A DNA stretch of 64,000 bases from Coffea arabica (taxonomy: Eukaryota > Streptophyta > Magnoliopsida > Gentianales > Rubiaceae): the NCBI RefSeq assembly GCF_036785885.1, contig NC_092323.1, positions 17,554,501 to 17,618,500 of the forward strand, read 5' to 3'. The notes under the pieces are model-generated. The model was not told where the DNA came from and made no database searches. It saw only the letters and a program-made list of their open reading frames with translations. A program made the position numbers and the translations under genes. Positions 25,040-36,443 of this stretch are shown piece after piece. Each line of letters starts with the position of its first letter. The first letter of the stretch is position 1.

Positions 25040-25545
25040 GTCACTTTCTGTAAAGTATCACTTTCCCATAAAAGACCAACTCTTTATGGCTTTCCTCCAT
25101 TATAAGAACAGAGTACCCATTTTTTCATAAATAAATTTATTTATCGAATAAAATAAAAATAAATTCATTTTCTAATAAAAGACCAGTTCTTTATGGTTTT
25201 CCTCCATTATAAGAACAGAGTACCTATTTTTTCATAAATAAATTTATTTATCGGATAAAATAAAAATAAACTTGTTTTTCAATAAAACACCAGTTCTTTA
25301 TGACTTTCCTCCATTTTAAGAACAAAGTACCCATTTTTCCATAAACAAATTTATTTATCGGATAAAATAAAAATAAATCCGTTTTTCAATAAAACACCAA
25401 CTCTTTATGACTTTCCTTTATTATAAGAACAGAGTACCCATTTTTCCGTAAACAAATTTATTTATCGGATAAAATATAAATAAACCCGTTCTCCAATAAA
25501 ATACCAGTTCTTTATGGCTTTCCTCCATTATAAGAACAGAGTACC
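25040..25545. repeat. Tandem repeat, about 108-bp unit, about 4.5 copies
   Basis: The motif CTTTATG(G/A)(C/T)TTTCCTCCAT recurs near 25080, 25188, 25295, 25401 and 25508. Each is followed by AAGAACAGAGTACC and ATTTATTTATCGGATAAAAT. The units differ by several substitutions. The repeat has no long open frame and no short conserved repeat with unique spacers. Confidence 0.85.
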
Positions 25546-26030
25546 ATTTATAGATAAAATCGTTAGTTCTAACGATCAATTCTTCATTTCCCGTCAATTG
25601 TCCTTAATTGGCCAAAATTACAAAATTTTGAGGATGCAATGTGTTTGGGGTGAAACTTTGAGAATGAAATTGGCCAACCACCCAAACTTTGAGGATGAAA
25701 AGTGCATTTTTTCCTATAAGATATTTAATCAAATGTTATTTCTTGTCTTAATTTTAGTTATGACTATACTACATATTTATTAAATACTACATATTTCCAC
25801 GTGCCTGCTTCTTTGCCATATTCTTTACCTTTCCACACCTGTCTTAGATTAGCTGAATACACTACAGAATTTACCATATTTTCACTCAATTGTAGCCGAT
25901 TACACTTACTCCATGCAATAGCGTAATACTTAGGTGTGTTTATGAAGTAAAATAGTGTAATTGAGTTGTGACACTTAATAATATATTTCTCTTACAAATC
26001 AGAATGATGTGCCGATAATACATAAGTTTC

Positions 26031-27848
26031 TGTTGGGCTCTAAGAGAGCCAAACTCGGGGAGAATTTAACCATGATATAGAATGAGAACCACAACCATGG
26101 GTTTGACACCACATCCAATCCAAAACCTTAAGGCATTGGGTCTTTGGATCATTCCCACTTATATGTTTCTCATTCTACTCATCTCTTTCCGATGTGAGAC
26201 ATTGATTCACGCTTGATATCCCAACAATCTCCCCCTCAATTGTGAATCTCTTTCCACATCGGATCTCTCTCCCTAGCCCATCCACTCCATCAAGCCCATT
26301 TCAATTTGGAGTGTACGATTCTTGCTCAAGAGCCCACATGCCCTTACCTCATTGCAGGTCTGCATGATTTTTTTTTCCCCCGCTCTTATCCAAGCCACGC
26401 CTTACCACTCCCACTGGCTTTTTATCCTGGAGTCACTGCCCAACCGAACCATCGGCTCTGATTCCACTTGTTAGGATCCAAACGCGGAATAAACAACTAT
26501 TGAAATATCAAGTGCACAACAATTTAATGGCAAATAAGTCACAAGCATGAAAAATAAACGACACACAATATTTAACGTGGTTCGACTCCACCATTGAGCC
26601 TACATCCACGGAGAGAAACATGTTCTTTATTATGAGAGGAAAACCCTGTACAAGAATACAACTTGAACCCAAGTCCAACCCTTGTATACCATCTCTCATC
26701 TCCCAAGAACTCTCTTTTACATCCCATGTATAAGGCTACATGATGCACATGTGTCTCCTTTTTTGTGTCTCTTGTGTAGTATGCCAACCTACCTATTTAT
26801 AGAGAACATTACTGTCAAAAAATCAAATAACAATTAGAAACCAATATTATTTCCTAAACTCATATAGAGTAGGAAATAGCATCTAATTCCTGCTAAATAG
26901 GGCTTTACTTGACTACTACTTCAAGTAACTAAATCCAATTAGGAAACTAGTTACTTCCACACAAAACAGGAATTCTACCTAAAAGAAATTAAGCCAATTT
27001 CCTAACAAATCTACACCTTGGCGAAAATTTCTTTTAGCAACCATTTGCCTTCAACTACCAAATAATATGATACCAAACTACACACCCGAATCAATACAGC
27101 TCTGACACCAAATTGATTCAATCGGCAAATGAACATGTGTAGTTGCCCCGAATCTAACCTCCTATTGACTCGCGAGAAGGTGGCTCAATTCACCGTCTCC
27201 TTTTGCAGGATTTCTTCTCACCACCACTTGCAATCCGGGATCCCCTTCTGTGAGCTCTAACCCTAATTATTGAGGCAACCAAGTGGTAAAATCACCATAC
27301 TTCTTCCCATCCTCAGGACTGTCTCACCATGTGTGGTTTCCAAGACTCCACATAAAACGAAAAACTCGTAACTGTCAGAGTCTTCTGGCGCATGGAAATT
27401 AGAATTCTTTGTTTCTTTGGGACACGTGCCACACCACCCAAAGAATATTACCAAAATCTAAAATTCACCGGGATGAAATATCAATCGTTGGAGGTGTGAG
27501 AAAGTTTCCATGTCAAGCCATTGAAACAAGGATACCACCTATTAAATTGTTCAATTGGTGACAGCTACCAATCCACTTGATCTCAATAGTTAACTAGGAT
27601 CCAACTACGAACCTTGAGTAGCCCAGTCTCGCAACCAAGCTCTGATATCACTTGTTAGGATCTGAGAGAGCCAAACTCGGAGAGAATTTAATCATGAGCT
27701 AGAATGGGAACCACAACCATGGGTTTGACACCACATCCAATCCAAAACCTTAAGGCATTAGGTCTTTGGATCATTCCCACTTATATGTTCCTCATTCTAC
27801 TCATCTCTTTCCGATGTGGGACATTGATTCACACTTGATATCCCAACA
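26031..27848 (-). mobile_element. Non-coding LTR element (TRIM-like), minus strand
   Basis: Two 196-bp long terminal repeats (26031-26226 and 27653-27848) begin TGTT and end CCCAACA. The 5-bp duplication GTTTC flanks the element (26026-26030, 27849-27853). The homologous A1 site near 10625 is empty. Read on the minus strand, the right LTR is followed by GTGATATCAGAGCTTGGTT, a primer-binding site of initiator tRNA-Met type. The left LTR is preceded by TTGAGGGGGAGATTG, a polypurine tract. No gag or pol coding is present. Confidence 0.92.
26469..27007 (-). repeat. Third, unrelated LTR-like unit inside the TRIM element
   Basis: It begins TGTTAGGATCC and ends TTTCCTAACA. On the minus strand it is followed by GTGGAATCAGAGCC, which resembles a tRNA-Met primer site, and preceded by GGTGTAGATTTG. 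It has no direct repeat immediately around it (CCACT on the left, AATCT on the right), so it is not a simple solo LTR. The arrangement primer site-LTR-tract is that of the middle LTR of a tandem element. Confidence 0.55.
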
Positions 27849-27853
27849 GTTTC

Positions 27854-29112
27854 ATTTGGAGGAGAGATGAATTGGATTATACAAAAAGAGAAAGCGTAAG
27901 TGAAAGATCCCGAATTTGAGAATTAGGTCAAATGACGAATCATATTGTCTATATTCCAATTCCCATCCACTTTTCTCAATGCTCAATATTGCAAACTGCA
28001 GAGGACGTGGAACCCTTGTGATGTCAACCCGTTAATTAATGGTAACCCTTGGGATTAGCATCATTAAAGGTCACCAAATGATTAACCATTTCAAACTAGT
28101 TTTACTATTTTTTTTATCCATATACGATTGTTGGTCACCATAAATGATTTTGTCCACCTGCATTACCTGTTAATCATTCATAGTTAGATTATAATTCCGC
28201 ATTATACGTTTGATTCATGTACCTTGTGACGTTTATACAGTAGGAATCTTAATAAGCATCTTATATTGTATTATAAGACATCAATAGTTTTTCTGTCGAG
28301 CTACCAAGAAAGGGATGCAATACTAGTTGGTTTGGAGAAATTTGGCGTAATAATATGATTGCACTTATACTTTATAGGCACACCCTCTAAAAAATATAAT
28401 TCAGGATTGAAAGTCTAAAGAATCATTAATGTTAAGAATAAAGAAAATTGATGGGAACTTCCACGTGCAAAAAGCAGTATACATATAAAATTGCAACATG
28501 TGGGTCTTCGTTGTTTTTCATTTTGGATATATTTCGAAATCTTTTTACCCTAATTTGCCCTTCCTATTATTGATACTTTTGATTTAGGGATATTTGGTCG
28601 AATGAGGTTTGAAATAGTGGCAAATTACATTTAAAACAAAACAGAAAATACTTTTAAAAAGAATTGATGAAAAGTGGTTAGTGGTTATAACAAGAAAAAA
28701 ATAATTAATCAATCACAAAAATTTGACAATTACACCACGAAAATCAATTTCACTTTAACCGTTAAATGCAAATAATGGCACCATGGCACTATACAGCTGT
28801 GGATTTTGGTCTAAAGACTCATTCTAATATTCTAATAATTCAGTTTGACTTTTAGCCAAAAAGATGAAATAGCCATTGAGTTTCCTCTGACCATTCTACC
28901 AATTCAAGAGCTAATCTATTTCTTTGTTTTCATTTTAACCCTCCTTCAGAGGGGAAATGCCACATGCACAAGACATGATTTCAAACAAAAATATTTCCTC
29001 AAACTATGCGAAGTTTTATAACATAAAGAGATGAAAAAAGAATTCTGACCAAGACAAGCCAAATCACTAGAAAGAACTAGAAATCAGTCTTCTGTGGAAT
29101 ATAAATTTTTTA
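27854..29112. other. Spacer between A2 and C (unit 2)
   Basis: The part to about 28735 matches 10626-11480 of unit 1. The part 28736-29112 is missing from unit 1 because of the B deletion. No gene is seen. Confidence 0.6.
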
Positions 29113-30374
29113 GGGAAAATTACACTTTACACCCTTGTGGTCTAGTATTTTTGTACATAATCCTCCTATGATTTCAAAAGTTATACATAACCCCCTCATA
29201 GTTTGGATTAAAGTGTCAAAGTAACGAAATTTGTAATCCATAATGGAATCATTTAAAATATCAAAAATACCCCTATGTAAGTTGAAAATTATTTATTAAC
29301 CACAGAGGGTTATATGTGTATTTTGAAAACTATAAGGGGATTATATGATAAAATATTAAATCATAAGGGGTTATATGTAGGGATGGCAATGGGGGCAGGT
29401 GCCCGCAGGCAACCGCCCCGCGGGGTGCTCTCGGGGCGGGGGGGAATTTTTTCCCGCCGTTTAGAAACAAGGCGGGGGGCGGGGGTATACCATCCCCCGC
29501 CCCGCTACCCGCAAAAAAAAAATTATATATATAATTATATATAATGTAATTTAATTAGTTATAAACTTATGATAATTATATTATTAGTTAGATGAATTAT
29601 ATAATGTATATTAGTGTATGTAATATAATTGATATTATCAATTATACGAATAATTAGACATGTCTACTAATAGAATTTATTAATTAGTTATACTAAATTT
29701 ACTAATACATTTATACTAAATTTCTAATTACACTTAATAGAATAACACTTTTTTCTCAAAAAAAAGCACAAACACAATAATGAATTAGTGATTGTATTTG
29801 TACCAAAAGTGAAAACTTAACTATTTTAGTTGTATTTATTTCATCATGTTGGATTGTATTCAAATAACTTTTGTTTGATTGTTTTTATGAGTTTCAATTG
29901 TAAAATTAAAATGAATAATAACTTGATGATGTGTTGATATTTTAGTACTTGATTATTTATTAAAATTTAACTATAATAAAATTTTATTAACCCCGCGGGC
30001 GGGGCGGGGGGAGTGAGAGGCAGGGGACGAGGCGGGGGCAGGGGGAGTTTGTAAGCAGCGGGGCGGGGGATGGGGGAGGGGTCCCCCGCCCCAACCCCGT
30101 CCCGTTGCCATCCATAGTTATATGGTACAAAATAAGGTCATTCAAGGTTAGTACGTCATGTATATTATGTTTTTATATATTTTAGTCACTTTAGCCATTT
30201 TAATTTTTAAACAAGGGTAATTTCAACATTTTTAAAGGTTCCGTTACGAATAATTATTTCGGTTACTTTGACACTTTAATCCAAATCATGAGGGGGGTGT
30301 GTGTAGTTTTTGAAACCATAGGGGGTTATGTACAAAAAATACTAAACCACAGGGGGGTAAAATATAATTTACCC
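29113..30374. mobile_element. Mutator-type element of the GGGTAAATTAC family
   Basis: The left end is GGGAAAATTACACTTTACAC and the right end is the inverse of GGGTAAATTATATTTTACCC. The 9-bp repeat AATTTTTTA flanks it (29104-29112, 30375-30383). It is the same end family as 253-1314 but without gene content. A hAT element sits in its middle. Confidence 0.88.
29378..30116. mobile_element. hAT-type MITE with G+C-rich arms, nested
   Basis: The ends are TAGGGATGGCAA and TTGCCATCCATA. The 8-bp repeat GTTATATG lies at 29370-29377 and 30117-30124. Both arms are extremely G+C-rich (runs such as GGGGCGGGGGG), whereas the middle 450 bp is almost pure A/T. Confidence 0.88.
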
Positions 30375-30671
30375 AATTTTTTACCTTCATTTGAACCAAC
30401 ACTAATGGATCCATTTACTAAATGGATCCTGTTCGACAAGACTGCAACATGATTCTACGACATTAGTTTCTGCATTAAAATAGTTTGAACTTCGAATTAG
30501 TTCGGATCAAACTGGATGTTGCAGGCTTTAGAATCAACAATTTTTTTTCCCTACTTAATCTGTCCAACACTAATTTTGGTTTGTCTTGGAAAGACTTGAT
30601 GGATTTTATTCATCTCTTATTATAAAAACAAATAATGGCCTCTAGCGCATGAACTACCAAGACTCAAAATG

Positions 30672-30679
30672 TATAAATA
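30672..30679 (+). promoter_or_regulatory. TATA box of copy C
   Basis: TATAAATA lies 46 bp before the ATG at 30725. The same motif and neighbourhood (AATGGCCTCTAG...GCATGAAC upstream) occur before copy D. Confidence 0.6.
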
Positions 30680-31539
30680 GGACTGGTAATATACAATTGC
30701 ATCCACAGAAGGAAAGTAAGGAAGATGGGTAGCTGGAAAGGAAGATGTTGGCATGGAGAAGATTTTCCTTTCACAGCCATGGTTACAGTGGAGTGCATCA
30801 ATGTTGGTTTGAGCACCATCTTCAAAGCAGCCACATTGAAGGGTTTGAATTATCATGTTTTTATGTTATATTTCTATGGAATTTCAGTTATTCTTCTCCT
30901 CCCTCTTTGCTTCTTCTTCCACAGGTAATCTAAAATTCTAAATCACACAAGCCTTCTTAATTTCCCTCTCCATATATGATCAAACTAGTAACATATTCAT
31001 TCTTTTCTTTTTCTTAATCTTAACAGGAAATCTCGGCTTCCTCCATTTACTTTTGGCCTCCTTGCTAGATTTTTCTTCCTCGGGATTCTTGGGTATATAT
31101 ACATACATACATACATACTTATGTCTAAAGCATGATAATTTATTTAATTGTTTGTGCTAAAGGAGCTTTAACAAATTTTGTTTCGGCTTCAGCTTTGTAG
31201 GTCAATATCTTCGATATATAGGGTATCGAGTCGAGTATAGTAGTCCAACACAAGCTTCCGCCGTGACCAACCTTGTACCCGCTCCTACGTTTATCTTGGC
31301 CGTCCTCGTCAGGTTCTCTTTCGTTTTTCAAGGTGATGTAATTAACTATTGTTTCTAGTAAAGCATCATCATCACCCAAACAATCAAGACATAACGATCA
31401 ATTTTCTATGCTAAAGTTATAAATGATTGTTCCGTCGTGAAGTTTTCAAATTGAAGTTAATACACCTAATTACTATTGAAATGTAAATACTCAAAATGCT
31501 TGTACCAATTAAAGAACTTAGACTAATGTTTCTTGTCAT

Positions 31540-31789
31540 TAAGGGGTTACAAACGAGTCGAGTCGAGTTTTGATCTAATCGAGCCAAATTTTGATTTAAT
31601 TTTATCAAGTTTGAATTCGAACTCGAATTTGATGAATTCTCACTGTAAAACTCAACCTCAAATTTGAGTCGAGTGCAAGTTTAAAAAAATAAAAAATAAT
31701 TATTATTTATTTTTAAAAACTAAATAAAATAGTAATTTTTCTTAATAAATAATAAAATATTAAGAAAAAATATGTAATTTTATTATTAA

Positions 31790-31820
<31 letters not shown>

Positions 31821-31910
31821 ACCAACGATTTGAATATCTTTGAATTCTAATTTGATCTCGAGTTCGATGTTAACTGAATCCGAGTCGGGCAGTTTGACTC
31901 GTATGCAGCC
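31540..31910. mobile_element. hAT-like MITE in intron 3 of copy C
   Basis: The 8-bp repeat CTTGTCAT flanks it (31532-31539, 31911-31918). Its TCGAGT-rich arms and TA-rich centre match 11572-11978. Copy D has a single TTGTCAT at the same distance from exon 4 and no insertion. Confidence 0.82.
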
Positions 31911-33252
31911 CTTGTCATGATCAGGATGGAAAAGCTTGAAATAAAAAGCTTGAGGAGCCAGGCTAGGTTAATTGTGAGTTTAATAACGATTGCAGGAGCC
32001 CAACTGGTGGATATGTACAAAGGCCCAGTGCCACAGCCCGCACTTGTCAGGGTCACAATTAAACAATACGATTGGGTCAAAGGTGGTGCCCTCCTCGCCG
32101 TTGAATGTGCAGTAGCCTCCATTTAGTACATTTATTAGGTAACATATTAAGAAACCAAAATTGTCTTTTACAATTTTAAAATATTAATTTTGTCTTACCA
32201 TTAAAACCCCCTTGAATTTCTATAGATTTTCTTTCCTTTTTCCCTTCACATTGTTCCCTTGTAATTTTGAAGCCTTTGCTATTATCTTCTAGTTTTTGAA
32301 AAAGATAAGAATTTTGAAACAAATTAAGAGTTTTGATTACTCTTGCTACATAAGAATGAACGCATAATATTCATTTGGAACTCTTTTTTTTTTTTTAGTA
32401 ATATTGGTCTATGTAAGGGAAAGACTTATGGAGCGGAGACTTACGGTTGTTCTAATATTGTTATAATAGTAATCCTCTCTATATTTTTGTAAAATTGATG
32501 CAACCGTCAATACTAGTTACTCATGATTTTTTGATAAAATTATTTATTATGAGTTAATCTTATATGCAGTGAAATTCAAATTAGTTCCCATACATCTAAT
32601 GGTGATAGTTCATACATCGTCAGTATATAGTTTATACTTTGTGAGAGTAGCTATCACATAATAAACGTCATTATTGTAACTTGTCAAAGAATAAGTAATA
32701 GAACAAACAAGTAGCACCAAATCTCTAGGAATTTTAAGTTCAACATATTTTTGCTTACATGTTCACATTACCTTGACCTATTACTTTTCCATTTTTCACT
32801 AAGAAACTAGTAGTACTTTTTCAATCTATTATATTTAAACCTTATAACGAATATACTTATGAATAAACTTGATTTTTAGTCGTGCGATTCTTGATATTAT
32901 GTACATAATTATTATCACTAATCACTTGTGGATTCAAAAATAAATTTTGAACTGTTAATGTGTGTCCCCACTGAATAATATTAATATTCTAACTCCACTA
33001 CTGAAGAACAGTATATATGAGTTTACATCATTTTAAAAGATATACTTGCCATATATAAGGGTCTAAAACCCCAACCCCACCTACCCCAGTCCTTGCCACC
33101 TTACTCATATACCTCCATGCTTCCTTGTTATGTACATAAGGTTTCATCCCAAATGTTCTATTAGCTTGATAGGATCCTTGATCATATCTTTTGGATTTGA
33201 CGCTCTGACATGCGCAAAAGCACAAGAAGTCAGTGGAGAGATATCTCAAAAA

Positions 33253-33530
33253 GGGATTTGGGGCAGGGACGGTCATCAGTATGACCGTCCCTGCACGGTT
33301 CATGGTCCAGATTGGACCTCAAAAAAATGTGCGGCTCAGATAATAAGTGGTAACTCGATTTTCGCGCCAAGTGTGGGGCCCACCACTATCTGTTGTGAAA
33401 ATACAACCTGTGAAAAAAAAGTTACACGGTGAACAAAAGAAGTTACGCGCTGTTGATGAAGAGGAAATTTGTCAGGGACGGTTGCACCTGCAACCTGCAA
33501 CCGTCCCTGCCCCGAGTCCCTAAAAAAGGT
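33253..33530. mobile_element. MITE inside exon 7 of copy C
   Basis: The terminal inverted repeats are GGGATTTGGGGCAGGGACGG and the inverse of CCGTCCCTGCCCCGAGTCCC, with further internal inverted CCGTCCCTGC motifs. The insertion lies in an A-run (TCTCAAAAA / TAAAAAAGG). The intact exon in copy B reads CACAAAAAGGTGC. A diverged relative lies at about 60158-60390. Confidence 0.85.
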
Positions 33531-33905
33531 GCTAAGTTTTGGGAATCATCCAGCAAAAATGCTCCGTTACCAGACAAATATGATGATTCAATTGAAGAAG
33601 GACGTGCGCCTGTCACTTCTTGAACAATCAAACACGATTATTTTCTCAACTGTCTAACAATTGAACCGCCAACCGTTCTGCTTACTGGTTTGGGTAAACT
33701 TCCAAAGCCTTTAGTGATAAACAACAGTTAAATTTGCTTAGATTCAGAAGAACCAGCCGGTTCAACCACGAACACATTAAACCAAAATGAGTTTTAAAGA
33801 ACTCACCGCCACAATAAACCAAATGTAATTATGAAAAAAAAAACCCTTAAATTTTGGTCATATAGTCTCCAATAAATACAAAGCGAAGTTTAAAAACAAT
33901 TAATA

Positions 33906-35896
33906 TCTATATCTATATAAATTTGAGAATGGATTTTTAGGAACAAGCCTCCACGTATCTTCCCACTACCAATTCCATTTTTCTAGCATTTCACATTTAA
34001 TTTAATTTATAAAATATATTCCTCTTAACTTCCACATCTACTCTTCACATTTGAAAGTATTGGTTACTTTTTAAAATCATTTCATTTCAAATTGTTAGTT
34101 AACGTGCATGTTATCCTATTTGAACTTCAACCCATCACGTTTCCGATTGCCTTGCGTTATTTTTGATTCTACAACAATTAAAACTTCTATAAGACCATAA
34201 GAAGAGATAACAAATATAACATCCTTTCATGCTTTCTTATTAATTTAAATAAGTAAGATTATTTAGACTCCATTTTTGTTATTCACACTTCAATAATCAT
34301 TTTGATCATATAATTTTCATTAATTAGACTATATGATAAAAAAATGGTGGAATTGCAAATAATAAAAAATGGAGTGCAAATAACATTTTCTTAAGTAAGA
34401 TGTGGCTTCCATGCCTTTTTAATTTAAAAAAGTTGTGACTCCGCTTATATAGGAATTTGGTTTGAAGTTTATTAGTGGGAGGGTAAATAAAAAGAAAACA
34501 TTACCAAACTTAGTAAAAGTTAAAAAGTAAATGATAATATTTTATCTTTTAACTTAGTAATCCTAAGTAAAAGGGCAAAATTAAATAGAAAACAAAAAGG
34601 AAATAATATCGTGGATTTAAAAAATCAAGAATGGTACCATTCATGAAATCCAAATTATGAAATCACTAAATAAAAAACAAAGTATTACTAGCCTTTTAAC
34701 GTGGAAATTTTTTTTTGAAATATTCATTTTTGATAAAAACAACAATGATAATAACAACACCAATTCTGCCAAAAATTTTTAGAAAAAGTAACATTATAGT
34801 TTAAGAGAAAGATATAGAACATTCAATCCTAAAATACTACTTAATTTGTATATATCTAGCCCAAATTTGACATTAGATTTGAATAAGAGTGCAAAACCCA
34901 AACACTAAGGATAACTTTTGGTATTATTAATTATTTTATGTATTTGTTATTGCTGTCTTCATATGTAAATATGTATTTGCTATGTTAAATATATATATAT
35001 ATATATTGATTGTAGTACTTGAGGATATTATAGATATTATCAGTTTTTCATTCCCATTTTTAGATACTAATAATTGCAACCATTGTAATTTTTAATTTTA
35101 TATTTTAATTATGATAGGTAAAGTTAAATATATTGGGTCGCAGGGATATGAATTTAGAGGTTATGTATAGGGGGATGAGGGAGGGAAGAAAATGGTGAGG
35201 AGTTGAAAAGTAGCAGGAAAGGTTAAAGAAGAAATATGGGTTACAAGGATGGGCGGAGAAAGGAGAGAAGAAAAAAAGGAATTGCAGGGATATGACAAAG
35301 ATGACAACAAAAAAATAATAGAGAGAGTGGTACCATGATAGAAGATATGAAAGTCGTAAGAGACATCTGATGACTAGCTGGCGGATAAGAGAAGAGAGAA
35401 ATGGTGGTGATTTTTAATAATTTTGAAAACTCTAAAAACATATATTACTGAGATTTTTTTAAAAAAATATACGTTAAAGTTTATGAAAAATGCTAATCTA
35501 AATGCAATCAACAATTTTAGCGGCACAAGATAGGAGAAAGATTTTTTTCTAAAAATGGAAGAAACTAAATTAGTTATAATTTATTTTTTTATATTATAAG
35601 TTTTGATATATGGATATAATATAATATGTTTTGTTGGATATTGATAAATTGACTTTTTTTTAGAAAACTCTTATCACCTTACCACCCAACCTAACCCTCT
35701 CCTTAAATACGTTAACAATTCTTTTATCATGTAAATCATTATAGATTAAATTTTTTTTCAAAATATTAAGCATACACTTCTTTAAAATTTTTAGTCTATA
35801 TTTATATTTATTATTTTTTACCACAATATATAAATATATACAATATTATTTTGATTTGAAATATAACCCCGTGCATAGCACGGGTCAAAATACTAG
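33906..35896 (+). mobile_element. Non-autonomous Helitron, 1991 bp
   Basis: It begins TCTATATCTATATAAATTTG and ends CTAG (35893-35896). A 3' hairpin CCCGTGC-ATA-GCACGGG sits at 35868-35884, nine bases before the CTAG. It is inserted exactly between A and T with no target duplication. Unit 1 shows the empty site at 15380/15381. No Rep/helicase is present and the interior has no recognised gene fragment. Confidence 0.95.
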
Positions 35897-36443
35897 TTCT
35901 ATTGAAATTGGTAAACTGCATGAACTGCCATGACTATGATGATTACTTGGAGGCAGATCACAGCCTTGGTTGTGCTTCTTTCTTTTGCAGCCATCTTTCT
36001 GAGTAAAATTCATTAACATCATCTATCACCAGCAGCAGTAATAAGCAACACCTTTCTCTGCAAATAAACAATAGTACAATGGTCTTATCTACATATACAA
36101 TTAACATAACTTGAAAAATTTAACAGCTAATTATGAAAGATTGAACATTAATCAACATCTAGAAATAAAAAGTAGAAAGATAATACGGCATTAACGATAA
36201 CTACGAGGATGGCTGATAAGTGATGGGGTTAATTATGAAGAAGCAGCAACTTCGTTGATCTTCTCAATTAATGGTGGACGCTATATAAAGTGGATTTAAT
36301 TGTTGCGGTGAGTTGAGATTTGAGAGTTTAGACAAAGCAAAAAAGAAGCGCAACCAAGGTCAAAAAAAGAGATTAAGGGGACCAAGTGTCTGGTGATTAA
36401 AGACTTTAGTCAAGAAACCATAATTATCTTGCTAGTTTTGGTA
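35897..36443. other. Spacer after the Helitron
   Basis: This continues the unit sequence and is nearly identical to 15381-15917. No gene is seen. Confidence 0.6.

Larger units (their letters stand above)
20848..25875. mobile_element. 5.0-kb insertion with 10-bp target duplication, probably a degenerate MULE
   Basis: ATATTTTCAC occurs at 20838-20847 and 25876-25885, while the A1 spacer has it once (10480-10489) with nothing inserted. The left end (GGATGTTGCTGCGGTATG) and the inverse of the right end (GGTAAATTCTGTAGTGTATT) align only weakly, sharing an AGGTGTGG(A/C)AAGG motif, so the terminal repeats are degenerate. The inside holds a second copy of the left end (23499-23829), a roughly 460-bp direct duplication, a MITE, a Mutator MITE and a 108-bp tandem array. 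No transposase was recognised. Confidence 0.75.
30725..33623 (+). pseudogene. WAT1-related transporter copy C, pseudogene
   Basis: Exons 1-3 are open (30725-30924, 31027-31092, 31193-31312) with sound splice sites; exon 3 is two codons longer than in A2. Exon 4 (31925-32138) has lost about 45-50 bp around the KGPV loop. It carries two stops near its end, TCCATTTAG (32124-32126) and TAG in place of the final CAG. Exons 5 and 6 are absent, although intron sequence like that of D persists. Exon 7 (33165-33623) is split by a 278-bp MITE after GEISQK. The first stop is shared with copy B, so the gene was dead before the tandem duplication. No functional product is expected. Confidence 0.9.

Noticed and set aside
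25040..25545. CRISPR-like array
   Set aside because: The units are contiguous 108-bp tandem repeats without unique spacers, in plant DNA.
26469..27007. Solo LTR inserted later into the TRIM element
   Set aside because: No target duplication lies at its borders, and both a primer-like site and a purine-like tract adjoin it.
33130..33657. Open frames running through exon 7 of copy C
   Set aside because: They are read into and out of a MITE and do not represent a real protein.
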